DNA of 64,000 nt from Pseudanabaena minima. GTDB taxonomy: Bacteria; Cyanobacteriota; Cyanobacteriia; Pseudanabaenales; Pseudanabaenaceae. The stretch lies in assembly GCF_051131155.1 (NCBI RefSeq), contig NZ_CP159508.1, positions 3,410,001 to 3,474,000 of the forward strand, given 5' to 3'. Made by a program: the position numbers and the translations under genes. The notes under the pieces are model-generated. The model had not been told where the DNA came from and searched no databases. It saw only the letters and a list, made by a program, of their open reading frames with translations. Every line of letters starts with the position of its first letter. Position 1 is the stretch's first letter. Below are positions 25,361 through 33,417 of this stretch, piece by piece.

Positions 25361-25573
25361 ATGTATTCCACAAACCAAAACCAACAAATCTTAGAAGCGA
25401 TCAGTGAACTTAGCCAGCAGCAGATCCAGATAGTTTTACGATTTATTCAAACACTGCAACCCAAAAAGCTCTCTAACCCAACTTCTACACCATTCGATCC
25501 ACTAGCAAACTTTGTTGGAGCTACCAATCACGGCAATCTCGCCCAACAAATTGACCAAGACCTCTATGAGTAA
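25361..25573 (+). CDS. probable antitoxin of a decayed VapBC-type pair
   Basis: 70 aa: 'MYSTNQNQQILEAISELSQQQIQIVLRFIQTLQ' (helical N-terminus), then a Pro/Ser linker and 'FVGATNHGNLAQQIDQDLYE'. This is the layout of short cyanobacterial antitoxins with a C-terminal toxin-binding tail. Its stop overlaps an ATG (ATGAGTAA, 25566-25573) that starts a PIN-toxin remnant. The antitoxin role is inferred from that neighbour. Confidence 0.6.
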   Translation: MYSTNQNQQILEAISELSQQQIQIVLRFIQTLQPKKLSNPTSTPFDPLANFVGATNHGNLAQQIDQDLYE

Positions 25574-25640
25574 CGCCATATTCATCGATACATGGGGATG
25601 GCTCACCTTGAACCTAGCTCCTTTTGATTTGCTGAAATAG
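25566..25640 (+). pseudogene. truncated PIN-domain (VapC-like) toxin remnant
   Basis: Starting within the antitoxin stop, the frame reads 'MSNAIFIDTWGWLTL', the typical start of a cyanobacterial PIN toxin with its first metal-binding Asp, and then stops after 24 aa (TAG 25638-25640). Normal PIN proteins have about 130 aa. No continuation was recognised downstream up to the palindrome at 25731. Confidence 0.6.
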
Positions 25641-25730
25641 TGATTATTAGCTAAACCCCTCTTTTGATCAACCGTCAAATTTTGTAGAGCGATTAGATAT
25701 TGAAGATTTAGGCGATCGCCCTATAAATGC

Positions 25731-25776
25731 AGCTCAAGCTCATAGAAATCTATTGAGATTTCTATGAGCTTGAGCT
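25731..25776 (-). terminator. 21-bp-arm palindrome downstream of the chlAII operon
   Basis: Perfect arms 25731-25751 and 25756-25776, loop ATTG. It is the last structure on the minus strand after the chlAII stop (25805) and probably ends the ho2-hemN-chlAII transcript. No T-run follows. Confidence 0.6.
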
Positions 25777-25804
25777 AGTGATTCTTATTTAATTGCCAAA
25801 AATA

Positions 25805-26989
25805 CTAATGAACTTCGCCGCGCTTAGCCTCAGCATCAATGGGCTTAGCTAAATACACCAGCAGCAACTGCCAGAAAATCGCCACGAATAAAGGCAACTT
25901 CTGCAAGGTCTTCACAAACTGAGGGCGATCGCTATCATTAATCTCCATCAGCTTGAAATTGTAATCAGCGCATTTCTCCAATCTGGGGAAAAAGTCGGGA
26001 TGACTGGTATCTAGTACCGCAGGAAATGCACTAATGGCAGTGTGATTAGTATTGACCACTACTGGACTGTTTCATCTAAAGTGATGCAATAGTCGATCTA
26101 TCAAAAAGCTTGTTAAGACTGACTTCACCTAGTTTTCTATTACACTATTTTAGATGAAACAGTCCACTACTTGCTTATTATATTCGCGAGCATCTAAGCC
26201 AATGGATTTATAGAAATCAGCCCGTTCAAATACAGTAATTGTGTGGGTAGCAAATACCGTCAACAGGAAGAAACGTGCCCATAGTTTCGCTTTCCATGTG
26301 CCCCATAGCGCTGGCTGCGATCGCAACAATACTTTAAAGAAATCGCCATGACGGTTCTCATCTTGACACCAGCTTTCAAAGTATTTGAAAAGTGGATAGA
26401 ACTGATTTTCGGGATGATCCTTCAAATGATAATGCACGAGAATATAGCGCCAGTAGCCAATTTTCTCGGACAAGTAAACGGTATAGATTACCCATTCTGG
26501 TTTAAAGAAAGTATAGCTGCGCTTTTTTGTCATATTCACCAAGTCCAGCGACAGATTAAAATCCTTCATCGCCTTATTCAAAAATCCTGCATGACGTGCT
26601 TCATCCCTTGCCATCAGGTTAAAAGCTTCGGCTAACAGAGGACTGCGATCGCTGAGTTGACGTGATAGTTCTTTAAATAGCAGAAATCCAGAAAATTCTG
26701 AGGTGCAGGAACGCTCTAGGAAATCAATAAAAGCGGCGCGAGTCTCCCCGTCAATATGTTCCCAAGACTGCTTAAACTCATCATTGCGTTTGTAGTGATA
26801 GCGATTGTAGTCGGTGCGAAGCTCCTCGACTACAGCTTCCAGTTCTGCCTGTTGCGATGAGACATCCATCTTCGCAACCTTGTCATAGTCGGTAGTATAG
26901 AATCTGGGAGTTAAGAGAGTTTCTTTAACAGGAACTTTGATACCTTCACGGAGAAGTTCGGGTTCGGGTCTAGATTGAATTGAAACCAT
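25805..26989 (-). pseudogene. acsF: oxidative Mg-protoporphyrin IX monomethyl ester cyclase, interrupted
   Basis: Two parts of one gene. 26989-26166 encodes residues 1-275 and runs into the insertion, reading 'QVVDCFI' then stop (279 aa in all). 26057-25805 encodes the last 83 residues ('VNTNHTAISAFPAVLDTSHPDFF...'). Removing 26064-26165 and one ACTACT copy rejoins the frame as 'KQVVVNTNHTA', giving 358 aa, the normal AcsF length. The diiron motifs 'DEARHAG' and 'DENRHGDF' lie in the first part; the lost part is the conserved C-terminus. AcsF forms ring E of chlorophyll from Mg-protoporphyrin ester using O2. The ho2/hemN company suggests the low-oxygen isoform ChlAII. A second acsF presumably exists elsewhere. 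Confidence 0.88.
26064..26165. mobile_element. 102-bp MITE-like insertion in acsF/chlAII
   Basis: Perfect 17-bp terminal inverted repeats, GGACTGTTTCATCTAAA (26064-26080) and its complement (26149-26165), with imperfect pairing extending to about 30 bp. Flanked by ACTACT on both sides (26058-26063, 26166-26171). No ORF. The inserted 108 bases keep the frame, but the element's end supplies TAA on the coding strand. No other copy seen in this window. Confidence 0.9.
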
Positions 26990-27034
26990 AGTAGTAATTT
27001 AGTTATAAATGTTTTTATAAAATTTGAGGTGTGC

Positions 27035-27111
27035 GATCCCCCTCAATCCCCCTTGTAAAGGGGGAAGAAGATAATTCTCCCCCCTTTACAAGGGGGGGCT
27101 GGGGGGGATCT
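27035..27111. repeat. G/C-rich inverted-repeat element, family 2, copy 2
   Basis: GATCCCCCTCAATCCCCCTT... paired with ...GGGGGCTGGGGGGGATC. Its edge coincides with the stop codon of the hemerythrin gene (TAG at 27112-27110). It lies between hemerythrin and chlAII in the operon, so it will form a stem in the mRNA. Confidence 0.75.
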
Positions 27112-27529
27112 ATTGATTTTGGAAAAACTGAATCATCTTTTGGTCTTCACCCTTGATATGGTGAGTCAACCATTCAGTGAGAAATTGAGTAAGTTCTGTT
27201 GTTACTGCTTCGGTATTACGATCGCGAAACTTTAACAGTAGCCGATCTACCTTGGACAAGAGGTAATCGTGCGTATGTTTGTGGCGATCGTAATCAGGAT
27301 AATTTACCGCCATCATCAAAGCCTCTTCCGTTTGAAAATGCTCGATGGTGTGATTCGCTAGGGCTTCTAGAAGCTCTTGGATTGTATAAATATTTTGTCT
27401 TGCGACAACAGCATCATGGAGGGCATTAACAATCTCAAATAGTTGTTGATGCTGTCCATCGACCTGTGAGTTACCAGTGTTATATTCCTGTTGCCAACAA
27501 GCGATCGGTTTAGTCAAAGTAGAAAGCAT
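27110..27529 (-). CDS. bacteriohemerythrin
   Basis: 139 aa. All seven diiron ligands expected for a hemerythrin are visible: His in 'DGQHQQLF', His and Glu in 'HTIEHFQTEE', HxxxH in 'HKHTHDY', and His/Asp in 'HHIKGED'. Single domain, cytosolic; it binds O2 reversibly. In this operon, with oxygen-dependent and oxygen-independent tetrapyrrole enzymes, an O2 store, scavenger or sensor role is likely (inference). The stop codon abuts a family 2 repeat. Confidence 0.92.
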   Translation of the reverse strand: MLSTLTKPIACWQQEYNTGNSQVDGQHQQLFEIVNALHDAVVARQNIYTIQELLEALANHTIEHFQTEEALMMAVNYPDYDRHKHTHDYLLSKVDRLLLKFRDRNTEAVTTELTQFLTEWLTHHIKGEDQKMIQFFQNQ

Positions 27530-27582
27530 GAATTTATAGAAACAATGTATTTGTGAGATTGTGCTTTGCTCAAACAGCGAAT

Positions 27583-28170
27583 TTAAGAAACCATATCGAA
27601 GTCCATTTGTCCGCGAAATCCAGTAAAAACACGAGTACCATCCTTAAGAATATGAATTTCGGTTTGATCGCTTGCCCAATCAATTTTGTCGGCAAAAGCG
27701 GGATTAAAGACATGCAAACGCTGATTGCGCGACGAAACAGGAGAATCGGGAGCGTGAATGGCAAGAGCCGCAATATAGGGACCATCAATCAAAATATCCA
27801 GTTGGTCGAGAAGATCCTCGGCTCCCTCTGGGGCGCTAGGCGATCGCAGTTCCGCTAATGTGTATCCCGTAAACGACATAACATTCAGTCCTGCGGCTTT
27901 GACCTGCTTGGCTAGGGCGGCTAAGGCAGGAGCCTGTAAAAATGGCTCACCTCCAGAAAAGGTGACTCCTTGATTGGCGGGTTCGCTGAGAATGCGTTCG
28001 GCGAGTTCCTCTACTGACACGAGTTGATTAACTGCTAAAGACCAAGAGGCTGGATTAAAGCAGTCAGGACATTCACGCCAGCAACCCTGTACCCAGACCA
28101 CAGCACGACAACCAGGTCCATTTACCTCAGAGCGATTCAGATAGCCCATGATATTCAGTTGTGGTGTCAT
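27583..28170 (-). CDS. NrdG-like radical SAM activase
   Basis: 195 aa from ATG 28170, preceded on the coding strand by GGAGGT at ideal spacing; the frame upstream of it is non-conserved. Radical SAM cysteines CX3CX2C in 'GCWRECPDCFNP', and the SAM-binding 'GVTFSGGEPFLQ'. Similar to the anaerobic ribonucleotide reductase activator NrdG and to stand-alone 4Fe-4S proteins of that family. No nrdD lies nearby. It sits between hemN and the hemerythrin gene, so a role under low oxygen is plausible; target unknown. Confidence 0.85.
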   Translation of the reverse strand: MTPQLNIMGYLNRSEVNGPGCRAVVWVQGCWRECPDCFNPASWSLAVNQLVSVEELAERILSEPANQGVTFSGGEPFLQAPALAALAKQVKAAGLNVMSFTGYTLAELRSPSAPEGAEDLLDQLDILIDGPYIAALAIHAPDSPVSSRNQRLHVFNPAFADKIDWASDQTEIHILKDGTRVFTGFRGQMDFDMVS

Positions 28171-28256
28171 GTCAACCTCCAAAGTTTCTTTAGATTTTTT
28201 AGACCGCAACCTTGGAAGCCATTGAAGAATTACTTTCTATGGTCAAAGACTCTCAG

Positions 28257-28332
28257 AGATCCCCCTCAATCCCCCTTATAAAAGGGGAAGAAGATAATTC
28301 TCCCCCCTTTAAAGGGGGGCTGGGGGGGATCT
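28257..28332. repeat. G/C-rich inverted-repeat element, family 2, copy 3
   Basis: AGATCCCCCTCAATCCCCC... paired with ...GGGGCTGGGGGGGATCT, between hemN and the NrdG-like gene. Closest to copies at 13096-13173 and 27035-27111. Two of the three copies thus lie inside one operon. Confidence 0.75.
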
Positions 28333-28357
28333 AGACAATTCTTAAATGGTTTCTTAT

Positions 28358-29758
28358 CTAGACTGACCTTGAGAATTTGTCAAGATCGTTCTTTTTCAGA
28401 TAGGCATCAAACACTGAGGCAATATTGCGGATCAGCAAGCGTCCCGCAGGCGTGACCTCAATGTGATCTTTTTCTAACTCAATCAAGCCATCTGACTGTA
28501 GTTGTCGCAATTGCAAGCGTTCTGGTGCAAAATATTTGCCAAAATCGCGATCGCAGGTTAAGTGATATTTCGCTTCAATCTCTTGCTGCGAGAGTTCAAA
28601 TTGACACATCAGTTCCATAATTACGGAACGACGCAAAATGTCATCGGCATTGAGAGTAACACCGCGCTCAATTGGTAATTCGCCCGCATCGATCGCCTTA
28701 TAAAAGTCCTGTAAACCCTTATGGTTTTGGGTATAGACATTTTGCAGCATACTGATCGAGGTCATGCCAAAACCTAAGAGGTCAGATTCGGGCTTGGTGG
28801 TATATCCTTGGAAATTACGATGTAAATTACCTTCACGCTGAGCGATCGCCAATTCATCATTAGGCTTGGCGAAGTGATCCATACCGATAAACACATAACC
28901 ATGCTTGGTTAAGGTTTCAATGGTCGTCTGCATGATTTGTAACTTCTCTTCTGGTGAAGGCAAAGTTGCAGGATCAATTTTCTTCTTCTGTAATGGCTTC
29001 AGCCAAGGCACATAGGCGAAATTAAATACAGCAATGCGATCAGGATTAAGGGCGATCGTTTTGGCAAGGGTTTCGCGAAATGTCTCTAGGGTTTGATAGG
29101 GCAATCCATAGATGAGGTCAACGTTTACACCTTCAAAGCCAACTTCACGCATCCATTCCATTCCCTGAAATAGCATTTCTTCAGGTTGAATACGATTAAC
29201 TGCTTCTTGAACCTTGGGATTAAAATCCTGAATGCCGAAGCTAATGCGATTAAATCCAAGATTTCTTAAACCTTGCAAATATTCCTTAGTCAGCGATCGA
29301 GGATTCACTTCAATAGAAATTTCTGCATCCGCCGCAAAAGTAAACTGCGATTGCAAACTTTGCCATAATCTCTCTACTTGATCAAAGGAGAAATAATTAG
29401 GAGTGCCGCCACCCCAGTGCATTTGTTGGACTAGGCGATCACGATCAACTGTGGATGCCACCTGTTCAATATGACGAATTAAATAACCTAAATAAGGTTC
29501 CGCAATTTCCTTGCGAGAGCTAATTACCGTATTGCATCCACAAAAATAACAGGGTGCATCACAAAAGGGAATGTGAGCATAGAGCGATAAAGGTGTTTTC
29601 TGTAAATTCCCAGCCGCGATCGCCCCCCGAAAATCAATTTTCTGAAAGCTTTCGTTTAATTCAGTTGCAGGTGGATAGCTGGTATATCTGGGTACGGGCT
29701 GATTATATTTATGTAAAAGATTAATATCAAATTTAACTGTCTGTGTTGCTGTATGCAT
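28358..29758 (-). CDS. hemN: oxygen-independent coproporphyrinogen III oxidase
   Basis: 466 aa. Radical SAM enzyme making protoporphyrinogen IX without O2. It is a true HemN and not the shorter HemW: length, N-terminal 'YNQPVPRYTSYPPA', cluster motif 'HIPFCDAPCYFCGCNT' (with the extra Cys after CX3CX2C), 'HWGGGTPNYFS', 'SIEVNPRSLT' and the HemN C-terminal domain ('GRLLIRNIASVFDAYL'). Paired with ho2 and chlAII it forms the known low-oxygen tetrapyrrole operon of cyanobacteria, controlled in Synechocystis by ChlR. Confidence 0.95.
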   Translation of the reverse strand: MHTATQTVKFDINLLHKYNQPVPRYTSYPPATELNESFQKIDFRGAIAAGNLQKTPLSLYAHIPFCDAPCYFCGCNTVISSRKEIAEPYLGYLIRHIEQVASTVDRDRLVQQMHWGGGTPNYFSFDQVERLWQSLQSQFTFAADAEISIEVNPRSLTKEYLQGLRNLGFNRISFGIQDFNPKVQEAVNRIQPEEMLFQGMEWMREVGFEGVNVDLIYGLPYQTLETFRETLAKTIALNPDRIAVFNFAYVPWLKPLQKKKIDPATLPSPEEKLQIMQTTIETLTKHGYVFIGMDHFAKPNDELAIAQREGNLHRNFQGYTTKPESDLLGFGMTSISMLQNVYTQNHKGLQDFYKAIDAGELPIERGVTLNADDILRRSVIMELMCQFELSQQEIEAKYHLTCDRDFGKYFAPERLQLRQLQSDGLIELEKDHIEVTPAGRLLIRNIASVFDAYLKKNDLDKFSRSV

Positions 29759-29783
29759 TCATTCACTTCCTAAATTTAAGGGG

Positions 29784-29818
29784 TGAGAATAAACAGCGCC
29801 TTGTGCTGTTTATTCTCA
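29784..29818 (-). terminator. hairpin between ho2 and hemN
   Basis: 14-bp arms (29784-29797 / 29805-29818, loop GCCTTGT). It lies inside the operon and lacks a clear T-run, so it may only stabilise or attenuate the transcript. Confidence 0.5.
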
Positions 29819-29824
29819 TGATTT

Positions 29825-30562
29825 CTATGCTGCGTGGCTATGGTGACGCTCAGTACTACCTGCCCGATCCTGCTTGGTGAGCAGGTCAAAAACATGGGGA
29901 TCGAGTACGGCTCTAACATCAGCTTCTAACTCATCCACCACATTCCGATTGAGTGTAAAAGCATAATTTGCCTCTTCCACAATTCTCAAAATTGTGGCTT
30001 CATCTAAGACCAAAGAATCTAGGGCATGACGATACTTCTCTTTAAATTCTTTTTTTGCCTCAATGGTCGGCAATTGCTCAAATTCATAGAAAGTTGTGCC
30101 GCGATCGCTTGGTAAATCCAAAGCCGAACGAATAATATGTTTCAAGGCTTGTCCACCCGACAGATCGCCCATATAGCGCGTGTAGGAATGGGCTATTAAA
30201 CAGGCGGGATCAGTATTGGAAAGTTCGATTAAGCGCTCAACATAAACTTGTCCTGCTTTGAGAGGGACGATCTGCGATCGCCAATCATCACCATAATAAA
30301 AAGCTAAATCTTGTTCCAAATTTGACTGGCGATCGATTTCGGGAAAATACATCTTCCCGACAATTGGATGCTCAGCATGGCGCTTTAGTTCTGCTTCGAG
30401 GGTACTGTAAACAAGATAGAGATTAGCCAATAATTTTCTAAACGGTACAATTTCCACAATACCCTTGAGAAAGCATTTCATAAATGCAGTATTCTCGGCA
30501 GCAGTATGAGATTTTTGTGTACCTTCGCGTAGACGGGTAGCTAAGTGACTAGTCATCGGCAT
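29825..30562 (-). CDS. ho2: heme oxygenase (HO2-type by context)
   Basis: 245 aa; ATG codons at 30562 and 30556 are both possible. Opens heme to biliverdin, CO and Fe2+, feeding bilin synthesis. Proximal His in 'LREGTQKSHTAAENTAFMK', distal helix 'YTRYMGDLSGGQALKHI', and the C-terminal 'EEANYAFTLNRNVVDELE' motif are present. Assigned to the low-oxygen isoform because it heads the hemN/chlAII operon; sequence alone would not separate HO1 from HO2. TGTATATAGG upstream (minus strand, about 30611-30602) may be part of its promoter. Confidence 0.92.
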   Translation of the reverse strand: MPMTSHLATRLREGTQKSHTAAENTAFMKCFLKGIVEIVPFRKLLANLYLVYSTLEAELKRHAEHPIVGKMYFPEIDRQSNLEQDLAFYYGDDWRSQIVPLKAGQVYVERLIELSNTDPACLIAHSYTRYMGDLSGGQALKHIIRSALDLPSDRGTTFYEFEQLPTIEAKKEFKEKYRHALDSLVLDEATILRIVEEANYAFTLNRNVVDELEADVRAVLDPHVFDLLTKQDRAGSTERHHSHAA

Positions 30563-30662
30563 TTACTCACGCAACTTAATCACTGAATCCTAGACCTTAT
30601 ACCTATATACAATGTCAAGCAAAGTTATGTTAAGGATTATCGCGATCGCCATTAATTACAAA

Positions 30663-30713
30663 CCCAAAACCATAAGGTTAAGCCCCGCAGGGACTTAACC
30701 TTATGGTTTTGGG
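30663..30713. repeat. 20-bp-arm palindrome between divergent ho2 and xisH
   Basis: Perfect arms 30663-30682 and 30694-30713, with a small inner CCC/GGG stem in the loop. It lies between two divergent start codons, so termination is not the obvious role. Confidence 0.75.
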
Positions 30714-30785
30714 AAATTATTCTGACAGGTATTAAATGCATAAAATAGTTCAAAAAATATGTAGGAACGGCAAAAACAAATAATT

Positions 30786-31199
30786 ATGGCGAAAGATTTG
30801 TATCACGATCTAGTTAAACGTGCACTCCAAAAAGATGGATGGGAAATAACTCATGATCCCTATGAACTACGTGTAGGAGGAGTTGAAATGTATATAGATA
30901 TAGGGGCTGAACAGATTATCGGTGCTGATAGAGGAAATGATAAAATTGCAGTCGAGGTTAAAAGTTTTATTAGTCCCTCAAGAATTTCTGACTTTCACTT
31001 AGCCCATGGACAATTTTTAGATTATCGATATGCTTTAGAAGATATAGAGCCAGAAAGGGTTCTATATTTAGCTGTACCTGATTTTGTCTATCAAACTTTT
31101 TTTAAGTTGACCTTCATTGATAGAGTTATACAACGTAGTCAACTTAATCTTTTAGTTTATGACTTAGATAAGGAGAGTATTGAACAATGGATAAAGTAG
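30786..31199 (+). CDS. xisH: XisH family protein (fdxN-element excision controlling factor)
   Basis: 137 aa. XisH family: 'MAKDLYHDLVKRALQKDGWEI', 'IGAEQIIGADRGNDKIAVEVKSF' and 'AHGQFLDYRYALE'. The D...(A/G)x-E-x-K pattern ('YIDIGAE', 'AVEVK') is a PD-(D/E)XK nuclease-like core. In Anabaena xisH and xisI are needed for fdxN element excision, but the families are widespread in cyanobacteria without any such element. It overlaps xisI by 13 bases. No fdxN or recombinase gene (xisF) is in the window. Confidence 0.93.
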   Translation: MAKDLYHDLVKRALQKDGWEITHDPYELRVGGVEMYIDIGAEQIIGADRGNDKIAVEVKSFISPSRISDFHLAHGQFLDYRYALEDIEPERVLYLAVPDFVYQTFFKLTFIDRVIQRSQLNLLVYDLDKESIEQWIK

Positions 31200-31528
31200 C
31201 TGTTTATAGGCAATATATTCAACAGTTAATGCAAGCAAGAGCTTCTCGTTCCATGAAATCGTCAAAGGAAGTTGAGGCTCAGACTATTTTTGATGTAGAA
31301 CGTGATCATTACCAACTTGTTTATGTGGGTTGGAAACGAAATAACATAAGGGATTACGGATGCTTGTTACATCTAGATATTAAAGATGGAAAGATTTGGA
31401 TTCAATATGATGGTACTGAAGGTGGTATTGCCTACGAGTTAATGAATTTAGGAGTACCAAGGGAAGATATAGTTTTAGGCTTTCAACCTGTTAGGGTACG
31501 TGCTGATACTGAGTTTGCGGTGGGTTAA
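31187..31528 (+). CDS. xisI: XisI family protein
   Basis: 113 aa. Family signatures: 'VAVYRQYIQQLM', 'QTIFDVERDHYQLVYVGW', 'HLDIKDGKIWIQYDGTEGGIAYELMNLGVPREDIVLGFQP'. It always follows xisH, and here starts within it. The tight pairing of a nuclease-like protein with a small partner also fits a toxin-antitoxin logic (inference). Its TAA lies inside the stem of the next palindrome. Confidence 0.95.
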   Translation: MDKVAVYRQYIQQLMQARASRSMKSSKEVEAQTIFDVERDHYQLVYVGWKRNNIRDYGCLLHLDIKDGKIWIQYDGTEGGIAYELMNLGVPREDIVLGFQPVRVRADTEFAVG

Positions 31529-31678
31529 TCCAAATAGTGTGAGCCAGCGAGAAGCACCGACTCACACTATTTGGATTAACAAGAATGGCGACAGAAATAT
31601 ATAAAAAATTTTGAGAATTAAAAACCAAACCCTATGAGGGTTTAAAACACAAAATGGCTACGCCATTTTGTGTTTTGA
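31524..31678. terminator. palindromes between convergent xisI and ABC permease genes
   Basis: 20-bp arms (31524-31543 / 31561-31580), whose core CCAAATAGTGTGAG recurs in the palindrome at 34901-34955. Then a copy of the double hairpin (31621-31678) seen at 18227-18288. Likely bidirectional termination. Confidence 0.7.
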
Positions 31679-31680
31679 GA

Positions 31681-33414
31681 TTACACAACTAATTGATATT
31701 TGACCTGAGCGAGTCGATAAAGAGGTCGCCATACCAAGCGATTGGTCGTCACAACTAACAACGACATCACAATTGTCGAAGCCAACAAAAGTGGAAAATC
31801 ACCCACATCAGAGGCTTGCGTAATCGTCGAGCCTAAACCTGTTGCAGTCAGTACCCTACCCTGAAACTTGACATATTCACCTGCAATACTAGCGTTCCAT
31901 GCTCCGCCCACTGCCGTAATGATCCCCGTCACTAAATATGGAAAAATCCCTGGCAAAATCAAAGTCCGCCAACGTTGCAATGGCGAAAGCTTATATACTC
32001 TTGCTGCTTCAAAAAGTTCAGAGGGAATGGCTTGTGCTCCTGCAATGACATTGAAAAGGATGTACCACATACTTCCTAAAGTCATGAGAATCACTGCGCC
32101 AATGTCCAGACCACCAGCCATATTTCCCAAATATAATAATAGAACTGGAAATAAGGCTGTCGCAGGAACGGAAGCGGCTATTTGGACAATTGGTTGCAAA
32201 AATTGGGCTAGTTTGGGATTACGACCAATCGATACACCAATGGGAACCGTAATAATCAAGGAAATAATCAAAACAATAAATACCCGAATAGCCGTGAATA
32301 AAGCACCGATCGCTACTTGTCCCCATGCGCTCAAGGGCATACTACTCAGCAAGGCGATCGCACTTGATGCACCACTCAAAACCATAAAACCCGCTAACCC
32401 AAACAATAGCCAGTTAAACCAATTGAGCCATTGTGATGTTTTTTTATGTTGATTAACTAGAGAACTTGGCGCTTTATGACTAAAACTATGATTGACTACT
32501 TCCGCGATCGGCATAAACAGGCGATCGCTAATAATTCGCATCGTAGGCGATCGCCTTAAAAAATCTAACACTCGCGATTCTGGTACTTGAGTAGCTTCAA
32601 CCGTCTCATTCTTGAACTTCTCTGCCCAAGCAATTAGCGGTCGCCACACGAAATAATCAATAATCGTAATTATGCCAATTAGAACTGCCAACCCACTAAA
32701 AATTGCTAAATTATCACCTTTGTCTGCTGCCGCTTTCAGAAATGAGCCGAGTCCGGGAAGCGTAAAGTCACGATTGGAAAGTGTAAATGATTCAGTTTGC
32801 ATCAAAAAGAACCAACCACCAGCCACAGACATCACACTATTCCAAACTAAGCCCACCACCCCCGAAGGAAGTTCTAATGTCCAGAAACGCTGCCAAGCAC
32901 CGAGTCGATAAACTTGACTTGCTTCGATTAATTCTTTAGGAATACTACTTAGGGATTGATAGAAACTAAAGGTCATATTCCAAGTCATGCCCGTGAAGAT
33001 CAGCAAGATTGAAGCTATCTCAATTCCCAATCTTTGCCCAGGGAATAAACCGACCAAAGCAAGTACAACCGCAGGCAAAAATGATAGTACTGGAATTGAT
33101 TGCAGAATATCCAATAGAGGAATCAAAACCTTTGACCATAAAGTTGATCGATAAGCAACATAGGCATACAAAAGGCTAAACGCTAAGGAGACTAAATAGG
33201 CGGCTAGCATTCTTACTAAGGTCTGCAATGCATAGCTTGGTAAAAAGCTCAGCGATAAATTAACTACATAGCCACTTTCATAAGTACCTGTAAAATTCCT
33301 AGCAGTCTGCACAATGATGAATATAAAAGCAATAATCGCTAAAGGCAGTAAAACATCACCAAGACTCCAGCGTGAGCTAAATTTTGATTTGGGATCGATA
33401 GTGGGCTGATACAT
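31681..33414 (-). CDS. ABC transporter permease, two fused NitT/TauT-type membrane domains
   Basis: 577 aa with about twelve helices. Two copies of the binding-protein-dependent permease domain: the first contains 'EASQVYRLGAWQRFWTLELPSG' (EAA loop) near residue 165, the second 'FEAARVYKLSPLQRWRTLILPG' near 470. A hydrophilic linker joins them (about residues 270-330). One chain thus supplies both halves of the channel. The gene starts 3 bases after the ATPase stop. Substrate unknown; relatives carry nitrate, sulfonates, bicarbonate or similar small anions. Confidence 0.88.
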   Translation of the reverse strand: MYQPTIDPKSKFSSRWSLGDVLLPLAIIAFIFIIVQTARNFTGTYESGYVVNLSLSFLPSYALQTLVRMLAAYLVSLAFSLLYAYVAYRSTLWSKVLIPLLDILQSIPVLSFLPAVVLALVGLFPGQRLGIEIASILLIFTGMTWNMTFSFYQSLSSIPKELIEASQVYRLGAWQRFWTLELPSGVVGLVWNSVMSVAGGWFFLMQTESFTLSNRDFTLPGLGSFLKAAADKGDNLAIFSGLAVLIGIITIIDYFVWRPLIAWAEKFKNETVEATQVPESRVLDFLRRSPTMRIISDRLFMPIAEVVNHSFSHKAPSSLVNQHKKTSQWLNWFNWLLFGLAGFMVLSGASSAIALLSSMPLSAWGQVAIGALFTAIRVFIVLIISLIITVPIGVSIGRNPKLAQFLQPIVQIAASVPATALFPVLLLYLGNMAGGLDIGAVILMTLGSMWYILFNVIAGAQAIPSELFEAARVYKLSPLQRWRTLILPGIFPYLVTGIITAVGGAWNASIAGEYVKFQGRVLTATGLGSTITQASDVGDFPLLLASTIVMSLLVVTTNRLVWRPLYRLAQVKYQLVV

Positions 33415-33417
33415 ATC

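Noticed and set aside
25191..25394. 67-codon open frame before the antitoxin gene
   Set aside because: No recognisable family; part of it recurs diverged at about 25681, so it looks like a fragment. Not called as a gene.
26064..26165. Possibility that the chlAII insertion is a self-splicing intron or intein
   Set aside because: It is only 102 bp, lacks intron core structures, and has terminal inverted repeats with a target duplication, which fit a MITE.
30786..31528. Possible fdxN-type excision element around xisH/xisI
   Set aside because: No recombinase gene, no fdxN and no attachment repeats seen; the pair is common without an element.
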